From JAFNAG01 sp963721405 (GTDB lineage Bacteria; Acidobacteriota; UBA6911), in NCBI GenBank assembly GCA_963721405.1, contig CAVRJA010000010.1:1-64000 (forward strand): 64,000 nt of DNA, written 5' to 3'. This document shows, piece after piece, positions 49,667 to 59,164 of the stretch (positions within the stretch are counted from its first letter, which is position 1; every line of letters starts with the position of its first letter). The translations under genes were made by a program, and so were the position numbers. The notes beneath the pieces are model-generated. The model had not been told where the DNA came from and made no database searches. It worked only from the letters and a program-made list of their open reading frames with translations.

Positions 49667-50665
49667 CTAGTAACGCGGTTTGAACGTGGGGTCTGGTTTG
49701 TAGAAGTAGCCTTTTCGGTAAATGAGCTTGCTCGAGGGCTGCAGATACTCGACGGTAATCCGATGAAAGGAGTTGGGGGGTTTGGCCCCTTCGGATACAT
49801 AGGTGAGGTAGTATTGATTCTTAAGTTCCTGGGCCACCTGTTTGTAGACATTCTTGATTTCGTTGTATCCGGAAGGGAAGTAGCAGCGGCCGCCGGTCTT
49901 CTCGGCCAGGTCGACCATCTCTGCCTCTTTCCTGGCAAAAAACTCTTCGATGTAGTTCTTGTCGCCAAATAGCCGCTGATAAATGTCGTTCAGAATCACG
50001 ACCCGCCTTTGCCTGGCTGCGTCCTGGCGGACCATCGCGGTCTTTGAGACGATGTAAAGGGATGCCTGTGACTGGATGATTGCCCGGACGGCGTCCTGGT
50101 AGCCGATCACACTCTGGTTGTTGAGGAAGTCGGTCAGCAGGATGATGGCCTTTCGTCCTTCGACGCCGGCGAGTTGATCGTGGGCGGCCTGAAACATGGC
50201 ATCGTACAGATCGGTCCGCAGCCCGGGTTCGATTTTCCGCAGCGCTTTCCGGACCTGCCTGGTGTCCGGCGTCCAATCCAGGATACGCTCCACCTCGTCG
50301 GCAAAGGTAATGACCGATATGCGGTCGCCAAACGAAACCGCCTCGGCGAAACCCTCGGCCGCCGCTTTGATCTGCTTCAATTCCTTCTCCACAGTGCCGC
50401 TGGAGTCGAGCAGCAGAACGATCGAAACCGGGTTGGTGTCGACGCTGAAACTGCGGATGTTCTGGAGCTTGCCGTCCTCATAAACGCGAAAATCGTTCCG
50501 CAGCAGGTTCGTGGCCGGTGCGCCTCCCTCGTCAAAAACGGCGATCGGGATTTTGATCAGGTCTACCGAGACCGAAAAAGTCGGCACGTTTTGGGGTTGC
50601 CCTGCCTGGACGTAGGCGCCAATGCACGGGCAACTCGCCAGCAACAATACAAATAGTGCTCGCAT
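49667..50665 (-). CDS. Secreted VWA-domain protein, acidobacterial type
   Basis: 332 residues from ATG 50665 (GAGG at about 9 bp); an in-frame ATG 6 codons upstream is possible. A signal peptide spans residues 1-23 (ALFVLLLASCPCIGAYVQA). Residues 75-270 form a von Willebrand factor A domain with a modified MIDAS, DSSGT in place of DxSxS, and later Asp residues in ITFADEVER and LLTDFLNNQ. The first half matches the VWFA-related domain common in Acidobacteria: VSVDLIKIPIAVFDEGGAPA, NDFRVYEDGKLQNI, and the C-terminal YYLTYV and RKGYF segments. Such proteins are numerous in that phylum; their role is probably adhesion or protein complex assembly outside the cell. It is alone on the minus strand. 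Confidence 0.9.
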   Translation of the reverse strand: MRALFVLLLASCPCIGAYVQAGQPQNVPTFSVSVDLIKIPIAVFDEGGAPATNLLRNDFRVYEDGKLQNIRSFSVDTNPVSIVLLLDSSGTVEKELKQIKAAAEGFAEAVSFGDRISVITFADEVERILDWTPDTRQVRKALRKIEPGLRTDLYDAMFQAAHDQLAGVEGRKAIILLTDFLNNQSVIGYQDAVRAIIQSQASLYIVSKTAMVRQDAARQRRVVILNDIYQRLFGDKNYIEEFFARKEAEMVDLAEKTGGRCYFPSGYNEIKNVYKQVAQELKNQYYLTYVSEGAKPPNSFHRITVEYLQPSSKLIYRKGYFYKPDPTFKPRY

Positions 50666-51280
50666 CCTCGGGTGCCTCAGCATGAACGTCTGTCCGCCTT
50701 TCCCCCATTCATTCTATCACGAAGCCCGGACGCGGCTAGCCGATCTTGGGCTTTCTTCCCGGCAAGTCGCCGGCAGTTTCCGGGGAAGCCCGTTGCTAGC
50801 CCCGGGGAGCCGGCGGAGTTTGAGACTTTCTGGCTTCGGTGGCGAAAAAGCGTGAAATTGGACACCCACAGCCCATCGTGAAAATGTGCCGCGAAAATGG
50901 ACGAAAATGGACACCCACTTTCCACCATGAAGATGGACACCCACTATCCGCCGGTGGCGCCGGCAAAGGAAACGGTGCTGCGTGGTCCGGTCGATGGGGT
51001 CAGCCGGGGAGGCGTCCCTCGAAAGCACTCAAGGTTTCGAAGAATTACTCCGTCCAAGGGCAGTAAAACGGCGAATTCAGCGTTTTTGTTGACAATAAAG
51101 GACTTTGAAGAGGTACACTATGCATGTTGCCTGAAGAAGATGATTCCATTGCTCCTCTTTTTTCCAGCAGCCGGATCTTCTGTGAACCTTTCCGGGTTCG
51201 GTTGCGTATCTGAGCGTGGAGAAAGAGTTTGAGGACAACAAAGCAACCGCAAGGGGTGAAATGCCGTCAGGAGGCATCCT
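50666..51280. other. Intergenic with GGACACCCA repeats
   Basis: No gene supported. Three GGACACCCA units on the plus strand lie at 50860, 50909 and 50935. A TTGACA (51088-51093) may belong to a promoter for the following gene. Confidence 0.5.
50858..50950 (+). repeat. Orphan GGACACCCA repeat cluster
   Basis: Three copies of ATTGGACACCCAC-like units (50860-50868, 50909-50917, 50935-50943), all in the same direction, matching those around the HUH transposase gene at 59165-60316. There is no transposase next to this cluster. Confidence 0.7.
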
Positions 51281-52273
51281 ATGAACCGTCGTAAATTCGT
51301 CATTACTTCGACCATCTCAATGCTGGTGATCGTCGTTGTCGTCGCCGGTCTATCGTTCTTCTCAAATTTCGCCGCCCGGGCTTTTGTCCAAGAGGTGCCC
51401 CGTGCAGTCCATCATCTTCCTGCCGACTCTCAGGCGGTTTTCGGGATCAACGTCCAGAAATTCGTGGCCTCTCCGGTCTATGCCATGTTCATGCAGAAAC
51501 ATGGGCAGGAGGTCGGCGCCGATCTCGGGGAATTCATCAACGCGACCGGCGTGGATCCACGCACGGACATTGATTACATCATCGCCGCCGGCCGGGCTTC
51601 CCAGCAAAAGGGCGCAGGGGTCGTAATTGCGGTCGGAAGGTTCGACGCGAACAGGATCACCGCCTTCATCAACACCAAGAGCACTCCGATCGCCCTGGAG
51701 TACAAAGGAGCGAGGGTGCTGATGATCCCCGAGGCAAACGGGGCGAGGCTGGAGAAAGGCATTGCCTTCCTCGGAAGTTCCGAGATGGCGCTGGGGGATT
51801 TGGAGTCACTCCACTCTGTCATCGACGTGCGCGGCGGCTTTCCCGGGATCGACAGCAATGCCACCCTGACGTCTCTGCTGCAGAACCTGAACGCAGCCGA
51901 CATGTTCTGGTTTGCCGGGGACGGCGCCAGCATAATGGCCAAGGCGCCGGCGAACACCCCGCTCGCCCCGACGCTTTCTGCCATCCAGAGCATCTTCGGG
52001 ACCCTCAACCTGACGACCACAGTCAACGGGAAGATCACCGTGAGCGCAACGGATATGAAAGCCGCGGGCCAATTGTCCGATTTTGTCAAAGGACTGCTCG
52101 CCCTGGGACAGCTCGCGGGCTCTCAGAGTCCGGAGTTGGCCCAGTTGGTTCAGACCGTCCAGGTCGCGCAGCCGGCGGGCTCGAGTCAGTTTGAAATCAC
52201 GGTCAATTTCCCGATCGACTTGCTACAGAAACTGCAGGAGTCGACGAGCCACCTGAAGGGCCAGATCAGATAG
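51281..52273 (+). CDS. Hypothetical membrane-anchored protein
   Basis: 330 residues, no family I am sure of. An N-terminal helix (residues 8-33, TSTISMLVIVVVVAGLSFFSN) is a membrane anchor or uncleaved signal. The rest is predicted soluble and alpha/beta, with repeats of a strand-helix unit (LPADSQAVFGINVQKFVASPV, GAGVVIAVGRFDANRITAFI, MALGDLESLHSVIDV, MFWFAGDGASIMAKA). The layout resembles DUF3352-like exported proteins of unknown function, where several such modules repeat. Two internal halves with similar strand order suggest an old duplication. The upstream region has TTGACA at 51088; the gene ends in a very strong two-way terminator. Function unknown. Confidence 0.75.
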   Translation: MNRRKFVITSTISMLVIVVVVAGLSFFSNFAARAFVQEVPRAVHHLPADSQAVFGINVQKFVASPVYAMFMQKHGQEVGADLGEFINATGVDPRTDIDYIIAAGRASQQKGAGVVIAVGRFDANRITAFINTKSTPIALEYKGARVLMIPEANGARLEKGIAFLGSSEMALGDLESLHSVIDVRGGFPGIDSNATLTSLLQNLNAADMFWFAGDGASIMAKAPANTPLAPTLSAIQSIFGTLNLTTTVNGKITVSATDMKAAGQLSDFVKGLLALGQLAGSQSPELAQLVQTVQVAQPAGSSQFEITVNFPIDLLQKLQESTSHLKGQIR

Positions 52274-52305
52274 AAGAGTGTGACGGCCTCCGAGGCAAAA
52301 AAAAT

Positions 52306-52362
52306 ACCGCCAGGACTCGAGAACCTCCATTCGAGCGAGGTTCTCGAGTCCTGGCGGTTTTA
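52306..52362. terminator. Very long bidirectional terminator
   Basis: A 22-bp perfect stem, ACCGCCAGGACTCGAGAACC plus TC (52306-52327), and its complement at 52337-52358, with a 9-nt loop and A/T runs on both sides. It serves the plus-strand gene and the minus-strand malate dehydrogenase gene. Confidence 0.92.
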
Positions 52363-52391
52363 TTTCGAAAGGGTCATTCGCCGGCAGTTGC

Positions 52392-53324
52392 CTAGAGTTT
52401 GGTCTCTTCCACCGTCTTTTTTACCGATGCGATCGTTTTCAACAGCATGGCCTTTTCGTCTTCGGCAAGCTTGATCTCGAAGATCTTCTCGAGACCTTTG
52501 GCCCCGATCAGGCAGGGGACGCCGAGGAACAGCCCGCGGATGCCGTACTCTCCCTCGCACAACGCAGCGCACGCGAGGACCCGGCGCTTGTCGTGGAGAT
52601 ACGATTCGGCCATGGTGATCGCACTCCAGGCCGGGCTGAAATAGGCGGAGCCCTTGCCGAAGAGCTTCACGATTTCCGTGCCGGCTTCCCGCGTGCGTGT
52701 CACCAGGCGGTCGATCTGCTCTTTGGTGGCAATTTCGGAAAGTGGCACGCCGCCGACGGTTGTCAGCCGGGGCAAGGGGACCATATCGGGACCATGCCCG
52801 CCCAGGACCGTTCCAGCGACGTCAGCGACGGATACACCGAGCTCCATGGCAATAAAGGCGCGCCAGCGGGCGGTATCGAGCGTTCCCGCCATGCCGACGA
52901 CCTGATGCTTAGGAAAGCCGGTCTGCTTGTAGAATGCGTAAACCATCGCGTCCAGGGGATTGGTCAGCACGACACAGAAGGCGCCCGGCGCATTCTGCTT
53001 CACGCCGGCAGCGACATCCGAAATGATCTTGAGATTGACGGCAAGCAGGTCCTCGCGGGTCATCCCCGCCTCGCGCGCCTTGCCGGCGGTGACGATCACG
53101 ACGTCGGCCCCGGCAATGTCCTGGAAGTCGGCCGACGCCGAGATGCCGGAGTCATAGTTGCCGTGGGGCGCCATTTCCATGAGGTCGAGAGCCTTGCCCT
53201 TGACCACGTTGACGTAGCCAGGAACGTCGATAACGACGATGTCTCCGAGTTCTTTCTGTGAGGCAATCATGGCCACGATCTGGCCGATCTGACCGCCGCC
53301 GATGACCGCGATTTTTTTGCGCAT
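52392..53324 (-). CDS. mdh: Malate dehydrogenase
   Basis: 310 residues from ATG 53324 (AAAGGAG upstream). It interconverts malate and oxaloacetate with NAD in the TCA cycle. The LDH-like malate dehydrogenase type: Rossmann motif GGGQIGQ, NAD-binding Asp in VVIDVPG, the substrate loop GKAREAGMTREDLLAVN, VLTNPLDAMVY, GMAGTLDTARWRAFIA with the catalytic Asp/Arg, and GGHGPDMVPLPR with catalytic His. It lies 74 bp downstream of the isocitrate dehydrogenase gene on the same strand, a TCA gene pair, and ends at the strong terminator. Confidence 0.96.
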   Translation of the reverse strand: MRKKIAVIGGGQIGQIVAMIASQKELGDIVVIDVPGYVNVVKGKALDLMEMAPHGNYDSGISASADFQDIAGADVVIVTAGKAREAGMTREDLLAVNLKIISDVAAGVKQNAPGAFCVVLTNPLDAMVYAFYKQTGFPKHQVVGMAGTLDTARWRAFIAMELGVSVADVAGTVLGGHGPDMVPLPRLTTVGGVPLSEIATKEQIDRLVTRTREAGTEIVKLFGKGSAYFSPAWSAITMAESYLHDKRRVLACAALCEGEYGIRGLFLGVPCLIGAKGLEKIFEIKLAEDEKAMLLKTIASVKKTVEETKL

Positions 53325-53398
53325 GGGTGCTCCTTTTGTCATGAATGAGCCGCCAGCCGGCGGCCCGGTTTAATCGGTACTGGGCAGCGTCGCGGACT

Positions 53399-54598
53399 TC
53401 AGCCCTTGACGTAGCTCTCCCAGGTGGCAGCTAGCTTCGGATTATTCAGCCAATCGAGGACGTAATCGGTAAATGCGTGGCTCGTGGCTCCCGTGGAACG
53501 GCCCGTGATGGCCAGCTTTTTCTCATACTGGCCGCAGAGATCGAGCGCCATTTCCAGGTTCCTGGCTTTCTCCGGAAAGCCGATGTGGCCGGCAAGCATC
53601 GCCGCGGCCCGCGTCATGGAAGCAGGATCGGCATACTGCCCGCGGCCTTCCTGCACCATCCTGGGCGCCGACCCGTGGATGGCTTCGAACATCGAATAGC
53701 GCTTGCCGATGTTGGCGCTGCCCGCTGTGCCGACACCGCCCTGGAATTCGGCAGCTTCATCCGTCAGGATGTCGCCGTACAGGTTGGGCAGGACCATGAC
53801 CTGGAAGTCGCGGCGGCGTTTTTCGTCGACCAGCTTGGCCGTCATGATGTCGATGTACCAGTCATCAACCGTGATCCCCGGGTACTCTTTGGCGATGCGA
53901 TAGAAGTTATCCAGAAACCGCCCGTCGGTCGTCTTGACGATGTTCGCCTTCGTGATGCACGTAACCCTGGTGCGGCCGTTTTTTTTCGCATGCTCGAAGG
54001 CAAGGCGGCAGATGCGGTCTGACCCCGGGTTGGAAATCAGCCTGAAATCGATGGCGATGTCGGCATCCACCTCGATGCCGTAAGGTCCCAGAGCGTAAAG
54101 ATCCTCGGTGTTTTCTCGGAAGAAAATCCAATCGATGCCCTGCTTCGGCACCCGGACCGGCCGGACGTTGGCAAACAGGTCGAGCTCCTTGCGCAGGGCC
54201 ACGTTGCAGCTCTCGATGTTCGGCCACGGGTCGCCTTTCCGCGGCGTTGTCGTCGGACCCTTCAGCGTCACATCGTATTTTTTGATTTCGGCAAGAACGT
54301 CTTCCGGGACCGGTTTGCCGTGCGCGGCCCGGTTTTCAATGGTCAGCCCTTCGATGTCCCTGATTTCGACCTTTCCCGCCTTCACTTCGTCCTCGAGCAG
54401 CCGTTCCAGAACGCGCTTCGACTCGGCGGCGATGACGGGCCCGATCCCATCCCCCGCCAGGATTCCAATTTTGATCGGTTTGATAACGCTGTAATTCACC
54501 CAGCCCGGCGCGGATTTGACCTGCTCCATCCGTCTCATCTGGTCCTGGAGGATTTTGCCGAAGTGCTCCTTCGCCCGCTCTATAGCGCCGTAATCCAT
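53399..54598 (-). CDS. Isocitrate dehydrogenase-type enzyme (NAD-dependent likely)
   Basis: 399 residues. Oxidises isocitrate to 2-oxoglutarate in the TCA cycle. Isocitrate/isopropylmalate dehydrogenase superfamily: GDGIGPVIAAESKRVLE, the substrate Ser/Arg region LRKELDLFANVRPVRVP, the catalytic Tyr region ENTEDLYALGPYG, catalytic Lys and Asp in CITKANIVKTTDG and PNLYGDILTDEAAE, and the cofactor segment FEAIHGSAPRM. The residues right after HGSAP decide NAD or NADP use; they are not a standard NADP set, so NAD is favoured. An extra N-terminal 40 residues (RAKEHFGKILQDQMRRMEQ) precede the fold. Isopropylmalate or homoisocitrate use is possible, but the neighbouring mdh supports isocitrate. Confidence 0.85.
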   Translation of the reverse strand: MDYGAIERAKEHFGKILQDQMRRMEQVKSAPGWVNYSVIKPIKIGILAGDGIGPVIAAESKRVLERLLEDEVKAGKVEIRDIEGLTIENRAAHGKPVPEDVLAEIKKYDVTLKGPTTTPRKGDPWPNIESCNVALRKELDLFANVRPVRVPKQGIDWIFFRENTEDLYALGPYGIEVDADIAIDFRLISNPGSDRICRLAFEHAKKNGRTRVTCITKANIVKTTDGRFLDNFYRIAKEYPGITVDDWYIDIMTAKLVDEKRRRDFQVMVLPNLYGDILTDEAAEFQGGVGTAGSANIGKRYSMFEAIHGSAPRMVQEGRGQYADPASMTRAAAMLAGHIGFPEKARNLEMALDLCGQYEKKLAITGRSTGATSHAFTDYVLDWLNNPKLAATWESYVKG

Positions 54599-55059
54599 AC
54601 AATCATTGCTCCTCTGGTTCGTTCGCTGAAAACCACAAAATTCGCTGTACGTAGGAAAATTAAAGCGAATCGCGGCTGATTTTGGCTAAACCTGCAGAAC
54701 GATTCTACACCTCCACAACTGCAATTTGTGTGGAAAATTTGAGCATCTGACCCAGTCTGGGAACCAGGATTGATTGCCGGGCGAGTCCAAAGCGACGACC
54801 CCGATCGCGATCGCAATCGGCAGCTTGAGGCCCGCTTCGTGCCGGAAATCCGGGTAACAGTTCACCCGCGCCAGCCGCAGTGTCGCCTGTGCGGAACGAC
54901 TGCGGCGGTGCCGGAGGTTGCTTGACTTGCGGGAAATGAATCGCTTTGTTTGACGTTTTCTCACGGGTTCAAGTTACAATCACGCGCGGAACCTGGACTC
55001 CGGTATCAAAAGCCCCCGATGTCGGATCGGTCCTTGAATCGGGGAAGGGAGGCTCTGAC
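54599..55059. other. Divergent intergenic region
   Basis: No gene seen. A possible promoter for the next gene has TTGACG (54950-54955) and TACAAT (54975-54980) with a long 19-bp spacer. The CCACAACTGCAATTTGTGTGG segment near 54713-54733 is a small palindrome. Confidence 0.45.
54950..54980 (+). promoter_or_regulatory. Possible promoter of UxaE-like gene
   Basis: TTGACG then TACAAT, 19 bp apart. Good hexamers but a spacer 2 bp longer than ideal. Confidence 0.4.
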
Positions 55060-56322
55060 ATGAGTGATCGCATCCTGCTTGCGAAGTATTCGATCGGGGT
55101 TGGCGACAGGTTCGCCCGCCAGGCCGAAGCGCAGTTGCGAGCCTGCATGCTGGCGGCGGCCCGGGGCGTCGAAGTAATCCCGGTCTGGAACAAGTCTTAC
55201 CGGGAACACAGCATCATCGGGTCCAGGCCGATGGAAACGCGTGCGGCCGCCGATGCCGCGGTCGTGAAACTCGGGTGGCGCAAGCCATATTTCGTAGACG
55301 CCGATCACATAACTGCCAGAACCTGGGAGGGCTTCATCGAGGCCAGCGATTTCTACACGATCGACGTCGCCGACTGGATCGGGCGTGAAGTCGCGCCTGT
55401 GGCGGTGCAGGCGTTCGTGCGCCGGCACCCCGAGCTTGCGGGAGAGGTGTTCATACCCGGAATTGAGGCTCCTGTTCGCATCGGCAGCGACCGTGTCGTC
55501 CTTGTGGCGGGCAAATATCTGGGGGCGATCGAGGAAGCGGGGCGAATCTACCGGCTCGTGGCGGAGCGCAAGGGAGGGGGGCAGTTCATCACCGAGATCT
55601 CGATGGATGAGACCGACAGCCCCCAAACTCCGGTCGAGTTGCTGGTCATCCTCGCCGCGGTTGCGGACGAAGGCATCCCGATCCAGACCATTGCTCCGAA
55701 GTTTACGGGCCGCTTCAACAAGGGCGTCGATTATGTCGGCGATGTCGCAAAGTTCTCCGAAGAGATTGCCCAAGATGTCGCGGCGATTGCGTTCGCCGTG
55801 CGCCGGTATGGGCTGCACGAGAATCTCAAGCTGAGTGTGCACTCCGGAAGCGACAAGTTTTCCATCTATGGACCCATTCGCCGGGCACTGAGGAAATTCG
55901 GCGCCGGATTGCATTTGAAAACTGCCGGCACTACGTGGCTCGAGGAATTGATCGGACTGGCCGAGGGTGGCGGCGATGGGCTGGAGTCGGCCAAAGAGAT
56001 TTATGCCGAGGCCTATCGCCAGCGGGACGCGCTCTGCGCCCCTTATGCCAGCGTCATCGACATCGATGCGGGCCGGCTGGCGGAACCGCGCGTGGTGCAT
56101 GAATGGTCCTCCGGGCAGTTTGTATCTGCGTTGCGTCACGATCCCCGCAACCGCGAGTTCAATCCCAGCTTCCGGCAACTCCTGCACGTGGGATACAAGG
56201 TGGCCGCAAAGATGGGGAGCCGCTACCTGGACCTGCTCTCGACCTATGAGACGGCGATCGCGAGGAACGTAACCGAGAACCTCTTCGTCCGTCACATCAA
56301 GCCTCTGTTTCTGGGGGACTAA
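55060..56322 (+). CDS. Tagaturonate epimerase (UxaE)-like protein
   Basis: 420 residues from ATG 55060, behind GGGAGG. I match it to the tagaturonate/fructuronate epimerase family (UxaE) by overall order of segments: YSIGVGDRFARQAEAQLRA, the metal or substrate segment FVDADHITARTWEGFIEASD, FITEISMDETDSPQTPVELL, IAPKFTGRFNKGVDYVGD, LSVHSGSDKFSIYGPIRRA and HLKTAGTTWLEELIGLA. UxaE converts tagaturonate to fructuronate in hexuronate catabolism; conserved His, Asp and Glu residues likely bind a metal. No other uronate gene lies in the window, so the pathway context is missing. It is soluble and cytoplasmic. Confidence 0.7.
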   Translation: MSDRILLAKYSIGVGDRFARQAEAQLRACMLAAARGVEVIPVWNKSYREHSIIGSRPMETRAAADAAVVKLGWRKPYFVDADHITARTWEGFIEASDFYTIDVADWIGREVAPVAVQAFVRRHPELAGEVFIPGIEAPVRIGSDRVVLVAGKYLGAIEEAGRIYRLVAERKGGGQFITEISMDETDSPQTPVELLVILAAVADEGIPIQTIAPKFTGRFNKGVDYVGDVAKFSEEIAQDVAAIAFAVRRYGLHENLKLSVHSGSDKFSIYGPIRRALRKFGAGLHLKTAGTTWLEELIGLAEGGGDGLESAKEIYAEAYRQRDALCAPYASVIDIDAGRLAEPRVVHEWSSGQFVSALRHDPRNREFNPSFRQLLHVGYKVAAKMGSRYLDLLSTYETAIARNVTENLFVRHIKPLFLGD

Positions 56323-56441
56323 TCGCTTTATTTGTGGGATTTCGTGGCACGGCAACGCAGACTGGAAGCCACGGGCCTTACACCCGGCCCGGTAAGTCGG
56401 GATTGTCCGGCTTGGCGCGGTTTTGCAGCGCAGGGGAAGAA

Positions 56442-56834
56442 ATGAGCACAAACACGAACCGGCTGCCAGCCGGGCCGGAGCGCGCCTTCCCGCATATGCG
56501 GGCCTGGAACATGACGTCGCGCACCGCTCACATATGCGCGACCTGCGTGCTGCTCGGCGGCAACGTCTGGGGGATCGACGCCGGGCGTTTGCTGCCGTGG
56601 CTTTACCTCTCGATTTTCACGGGTGCAGCTCTCACGGTCATCGAGATTTATCCAAGCTGGCGCTGGTTTGTGGAGGGCCGTGGAGTGCTGGTCCTGGCGA
56701 AATTGCTGATCCTTTGCCTCATTCCCTGGCTCTGGACTTGCCGTGTGCCGCTTTTGTTTGTTGTGGTTGTGATTGCTTCCGTTGGTTCGCACATGCCGCG
56801 CGCTCTCCGCCACCGGCCGGTGTTTTCCGCCTGA
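56442..56834 (+). CDS. Small integral membrane protein
   Basis: 130 residues from ATG 56442 (AGGGGAAGAA upstream). Three hydrophobic segments: ICATCVLLGGNVWGI, LLPWLYLSIFTGAALTVIE, and LAKLLILCLIPWLW joined to LLFVVVVIASVG. The C-terminus (SHMPRALRHRPVF) is basic and likely cytoplasmic. I do not recognise the family. The gene follows the UxaE-like gene by 119 bp; a partial palindromic repeat lies in the gap. No functional residues are visible. Confidence 0.65.
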   Translation: MSTNTNRLPAGPERAFPHMRAWNMTSRTAHICATCVLLGGNVWGIDAGRLLPWLYLSIFTGAALTVIEIYPSWRWFVEGRGVLVLAKLLILCLIPWLWTCRVPLLFVVVVIASVGSHMPRALRHRPVFSA

Positions 56835-56954
56835 CCAATCGGATACACACCTGAATCCGACACCCGGCCCCCGACACCCAAAACCTGAGTGCGCGCTTTC
56901 CGCGCCAGCTTTCCTGGGATACCGATCCCTGTGCGGCGCGATTGCGGCTGTTCC

Positions 56955-58868
56955 TCACTTGTAGCTTCGCTGCGCAGGTTTTGCAGATTCGAACGTGAGC
57001 GGTTCCTTGTGCAGGGCCGCAGGGATGCCTGCGCCCTTGAACTCCCAGGCTGCGACGTAGGAGAAGTGATCATCGTCCCGCTTCGCTTCGTTCTCCTCGG
57101 TCTGGTATTCTTCCCGGAAATGTCCTCCGCAGGACTCCTCGCGGTGAAGGGCGTCCTGGGCCAGCAGTTCGGCAAGTTCGAGGAAATCTGCGAGTCGCTG
57201 TGCCTTTTCCAATTCCTGGTTGAAGTCGTTCGAACTGCCCGGAATGCACACCTCGCGCCAGAAATCTTCCCGCAGTTTAGGAATGGCGTTGAGGGCTTCC
57301 TTCAGTCCAGCGGCGTTCCGCGCCATCCCGCAGTGCTCCCACAGGATCTTGCCGAGCTGGCGGTGGATGTCATCCACGGTCCGCTTGCCGGGGATGGACG
57401 CGAGTTTTCGAATGGAGGATTCGAGAGCGCGCTCGGCTTCCAGGAACGCGGGGTGGGACGCGTCCACCGGATTGAATCTTGTCGCCGCCAGATAGCCGCC
57501 GATCGTATAGGGGAGGATGAAATAGCCGTCTGCCAGACCTTGCATCAGTGCGCTGGCTCCGAGGCGGTTGGCGCCGTGATCCGAGAAGTTCGCCTCCCCG
57601 AGGACGAACATGCCCGGGATGGTGCTCATCAGGTTGTAGTCTACCCAGAGCCCGCCCATGGTGTAATGCATGGCGGGGTAGATTCTCATGGGGACTTCGT
57701 AGGCGTCCTCTCCGGTGATGCGCTGATACATTTCGAAGAGGTTGCCGTACTTTTCGGCTACCCAGTCCTTGCCGTGGCGCCGGATCGTGTCGGCAAAGTC
57801 CAGATAGACCGCGAGGCGCGTGGGCCCTACGCCGTGCCCCTTGTCGCACATTTCCTTCGCGCGCCGCGAGGCGACATCCCTGGGGACCAGGTTCCCGAAC
57901 GAAGGGTACATCCGCTCCAGATAATAGTCCCGCTCGTTTTCGGGGATCTGCCGGGGATCGCGGGAATCGCCTTTTCCCTGTGGCACCCAGATCCGCCCGT
58001 CATTTCGCAGGCTTTCGCTCATGAGGGTGAGCTTTGACTGGTGTTCACTGGCCACCGGGATGCAGGTGGGATGGATCTGGGTGAAGCAGGGATTGGCGAA
58101 CAGGGCGCCGCGCTTGTGAGCACGCCAAATTGCCGTCGTGTTGCACATCTTGGCGTTGGTGGACAGGTAGAAAACATTCGAATAGCCGCCCGTCGCGAGG
58201 ATGACTGCATGCCCGGCGTAGGACTCGATCTTGCCGCTGGTCATGTCGCGGACGACAGCGCCCCTGGCCTGGCCGTCGATCACGACCAGATCGAGCATTT
58301 CCCTGCGGCCAAAATAGCGGATTGCGCCCGCTCCCGCCTGCCGGCTTAGCGCCTGGTAAGCGCCGAGCAGCAGTTGCTGCCCCGTCTGACCCCGCGCATA
58401 GAAGGTGCGGGAAACCTGCGCCCCTCCGAAGGAGCGGGTATCGAGGAGGCCTCCGTACTCGCGCGCGAACGGGATTCCCTGCGCCACGCACTGGTCGATA
58501 ATGCACCCGCTGACTTCGGCGAGCCGGTAGACATTGGCTTCCCGCGCGCGGTAGTCGCCGCCTTTCAGCGTGTCATAGAACAGTCGGTAGATGCTGTCGC
58601 CGTCGTTGGCATAGTTTTTCGGGGCGTTGATTCCGCCCTGTGCGGCGATGCTGTGGGCGCGGCGGGGCGATTCGTGGTAGCAGAGCGCCGTCACCTGATA
58701 GCCGAGTTCCGCCAGCGAAGCTGCCGCCGAGGCCCCTGCCAGGCCTGTACCAACGACGATAATATGGTATTTCCTTTTATTCGCGGGATTGACCAGCTTG
58801 AGGTTGAATCTGTGACTTTCCCACTTCTTTTCAATGGGGCCGTCGGGGATCTTTCCATCCAGAATCAT
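56955..58868 (-). CDS. sdhA: Succinate dehydrogenase/fumarate reductase flavoprotein (second copy)
   Basis: 637 residues from ATG 58868 (AAGGA 8 bp upstream). It is the FAD subunit of a type found in Bacteroidetes and related groups: dinucleotide motif GTGLAGAS (40-47), the covalent-FAD His72 in RRAHSIAAQGG, REYGGLLDTRSFGG, QIHPTCIPVASEHQSK, the catalytic Arg region in YLERMYPSFGNLVPRDVASR, HYTMGGLWVDYN, and GEANFSDHGANRLGASALMQ. It lacks neighbouring B and C subunits of its own. It lies 1.8 kb downstream of the sdhACDB cluster on the same strand, with a transposase inserted between. It differs clearly from the SdhA at 62410 (His-FAD segment AHSIAAQGG versus AHSVCAEGG), so it is not a simple duplicate. 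Confidence 0.94.
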   Translation of the reverse strand: MILDGKIPDGPIEKKWESHRFNLKLVNPANKRKYHIIVVGTGLAGASAAASLAELGYQVTALCYHESPRRAHSIAAQGGINAPKNYANDGDSIYRLFYDTLKGGDYRAREANVYRLAEVSGCIIDQCVAQGIPFAREYGGLLDTRSFGGAQVSRTFYARGQTGQQLLLGAYQALSRQAGAGAIRYFGRREMLDLVVIDGQARGAVVRDMTSGKIESYAGHAVILATGGYSNVFYLSTNAKMCNTTAIWRAHKRGALFANPCFTQIHPTCIPVASEHQSKLTLMSESLRNDGRIWVPQGKGDSRDPRQIPENERDYYLERMYPSFGNLVPRDVASRRAKEMCDKGHGVGPTRLAVYLDFADTIRRHGKDWVAEKYGNLFEMYQRITGEDAYEVPMRIYPAMHYTMGGLWVDYNLMSTIPGMFVLGEANFSDHGANRLGASALMQGLADGYFILPYTIGGYLAATRFNPVDASHPAFLEAERALESSIRKLASIPGKRTVDDIHRQLGKILWEHCGMARNAAGLKEALNAIPKLREDFWREVCIPGSSNDFNQELEKAQRLADFLELAELLAQDALHREESCGGHFREEYQTEENEAKRDDDHFSYVAAWEFKGAGIPAALHKEPLTFESAKPAQRSYK

Positions 58869-59164
58869 GATCACGATCCTTCCCCAGCGTCCGGATGCTG
58901 CGGATCGACCGGAAAAAACCTGAATCTAGTCTACACCACGCGCAAGGTTTGATCGACGGGAAGGCATTCCGTGTTTGAGTCGTGATTTCTGGTTCAAAAC
59001 TCGGCCGATCGGCTTTGGTGATCTGCCTCCCGGGGATTGGAGAACTTGGACACCCACTTTTCGGCGAGAAGAACTTGAAAGAACTTGGACACCCATTTTT
59101 CTGCAGATTTTTTCTTGGCACTTTCCATGAGTTTCCAGTTAGTACTGTCATAAGGAGGGAGACC
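58869..59164. repeat. Left flank of HUH transposase with repeats
   Basis: Carries two direct repeats of AGAACTTGGACACCCAYTTTT at 59041-59061 and 59080-59100, 39 bp apart. The ribosome binding site of the transposase (AAGGAGGGAG) is at its right end. Confidence 0.7.
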
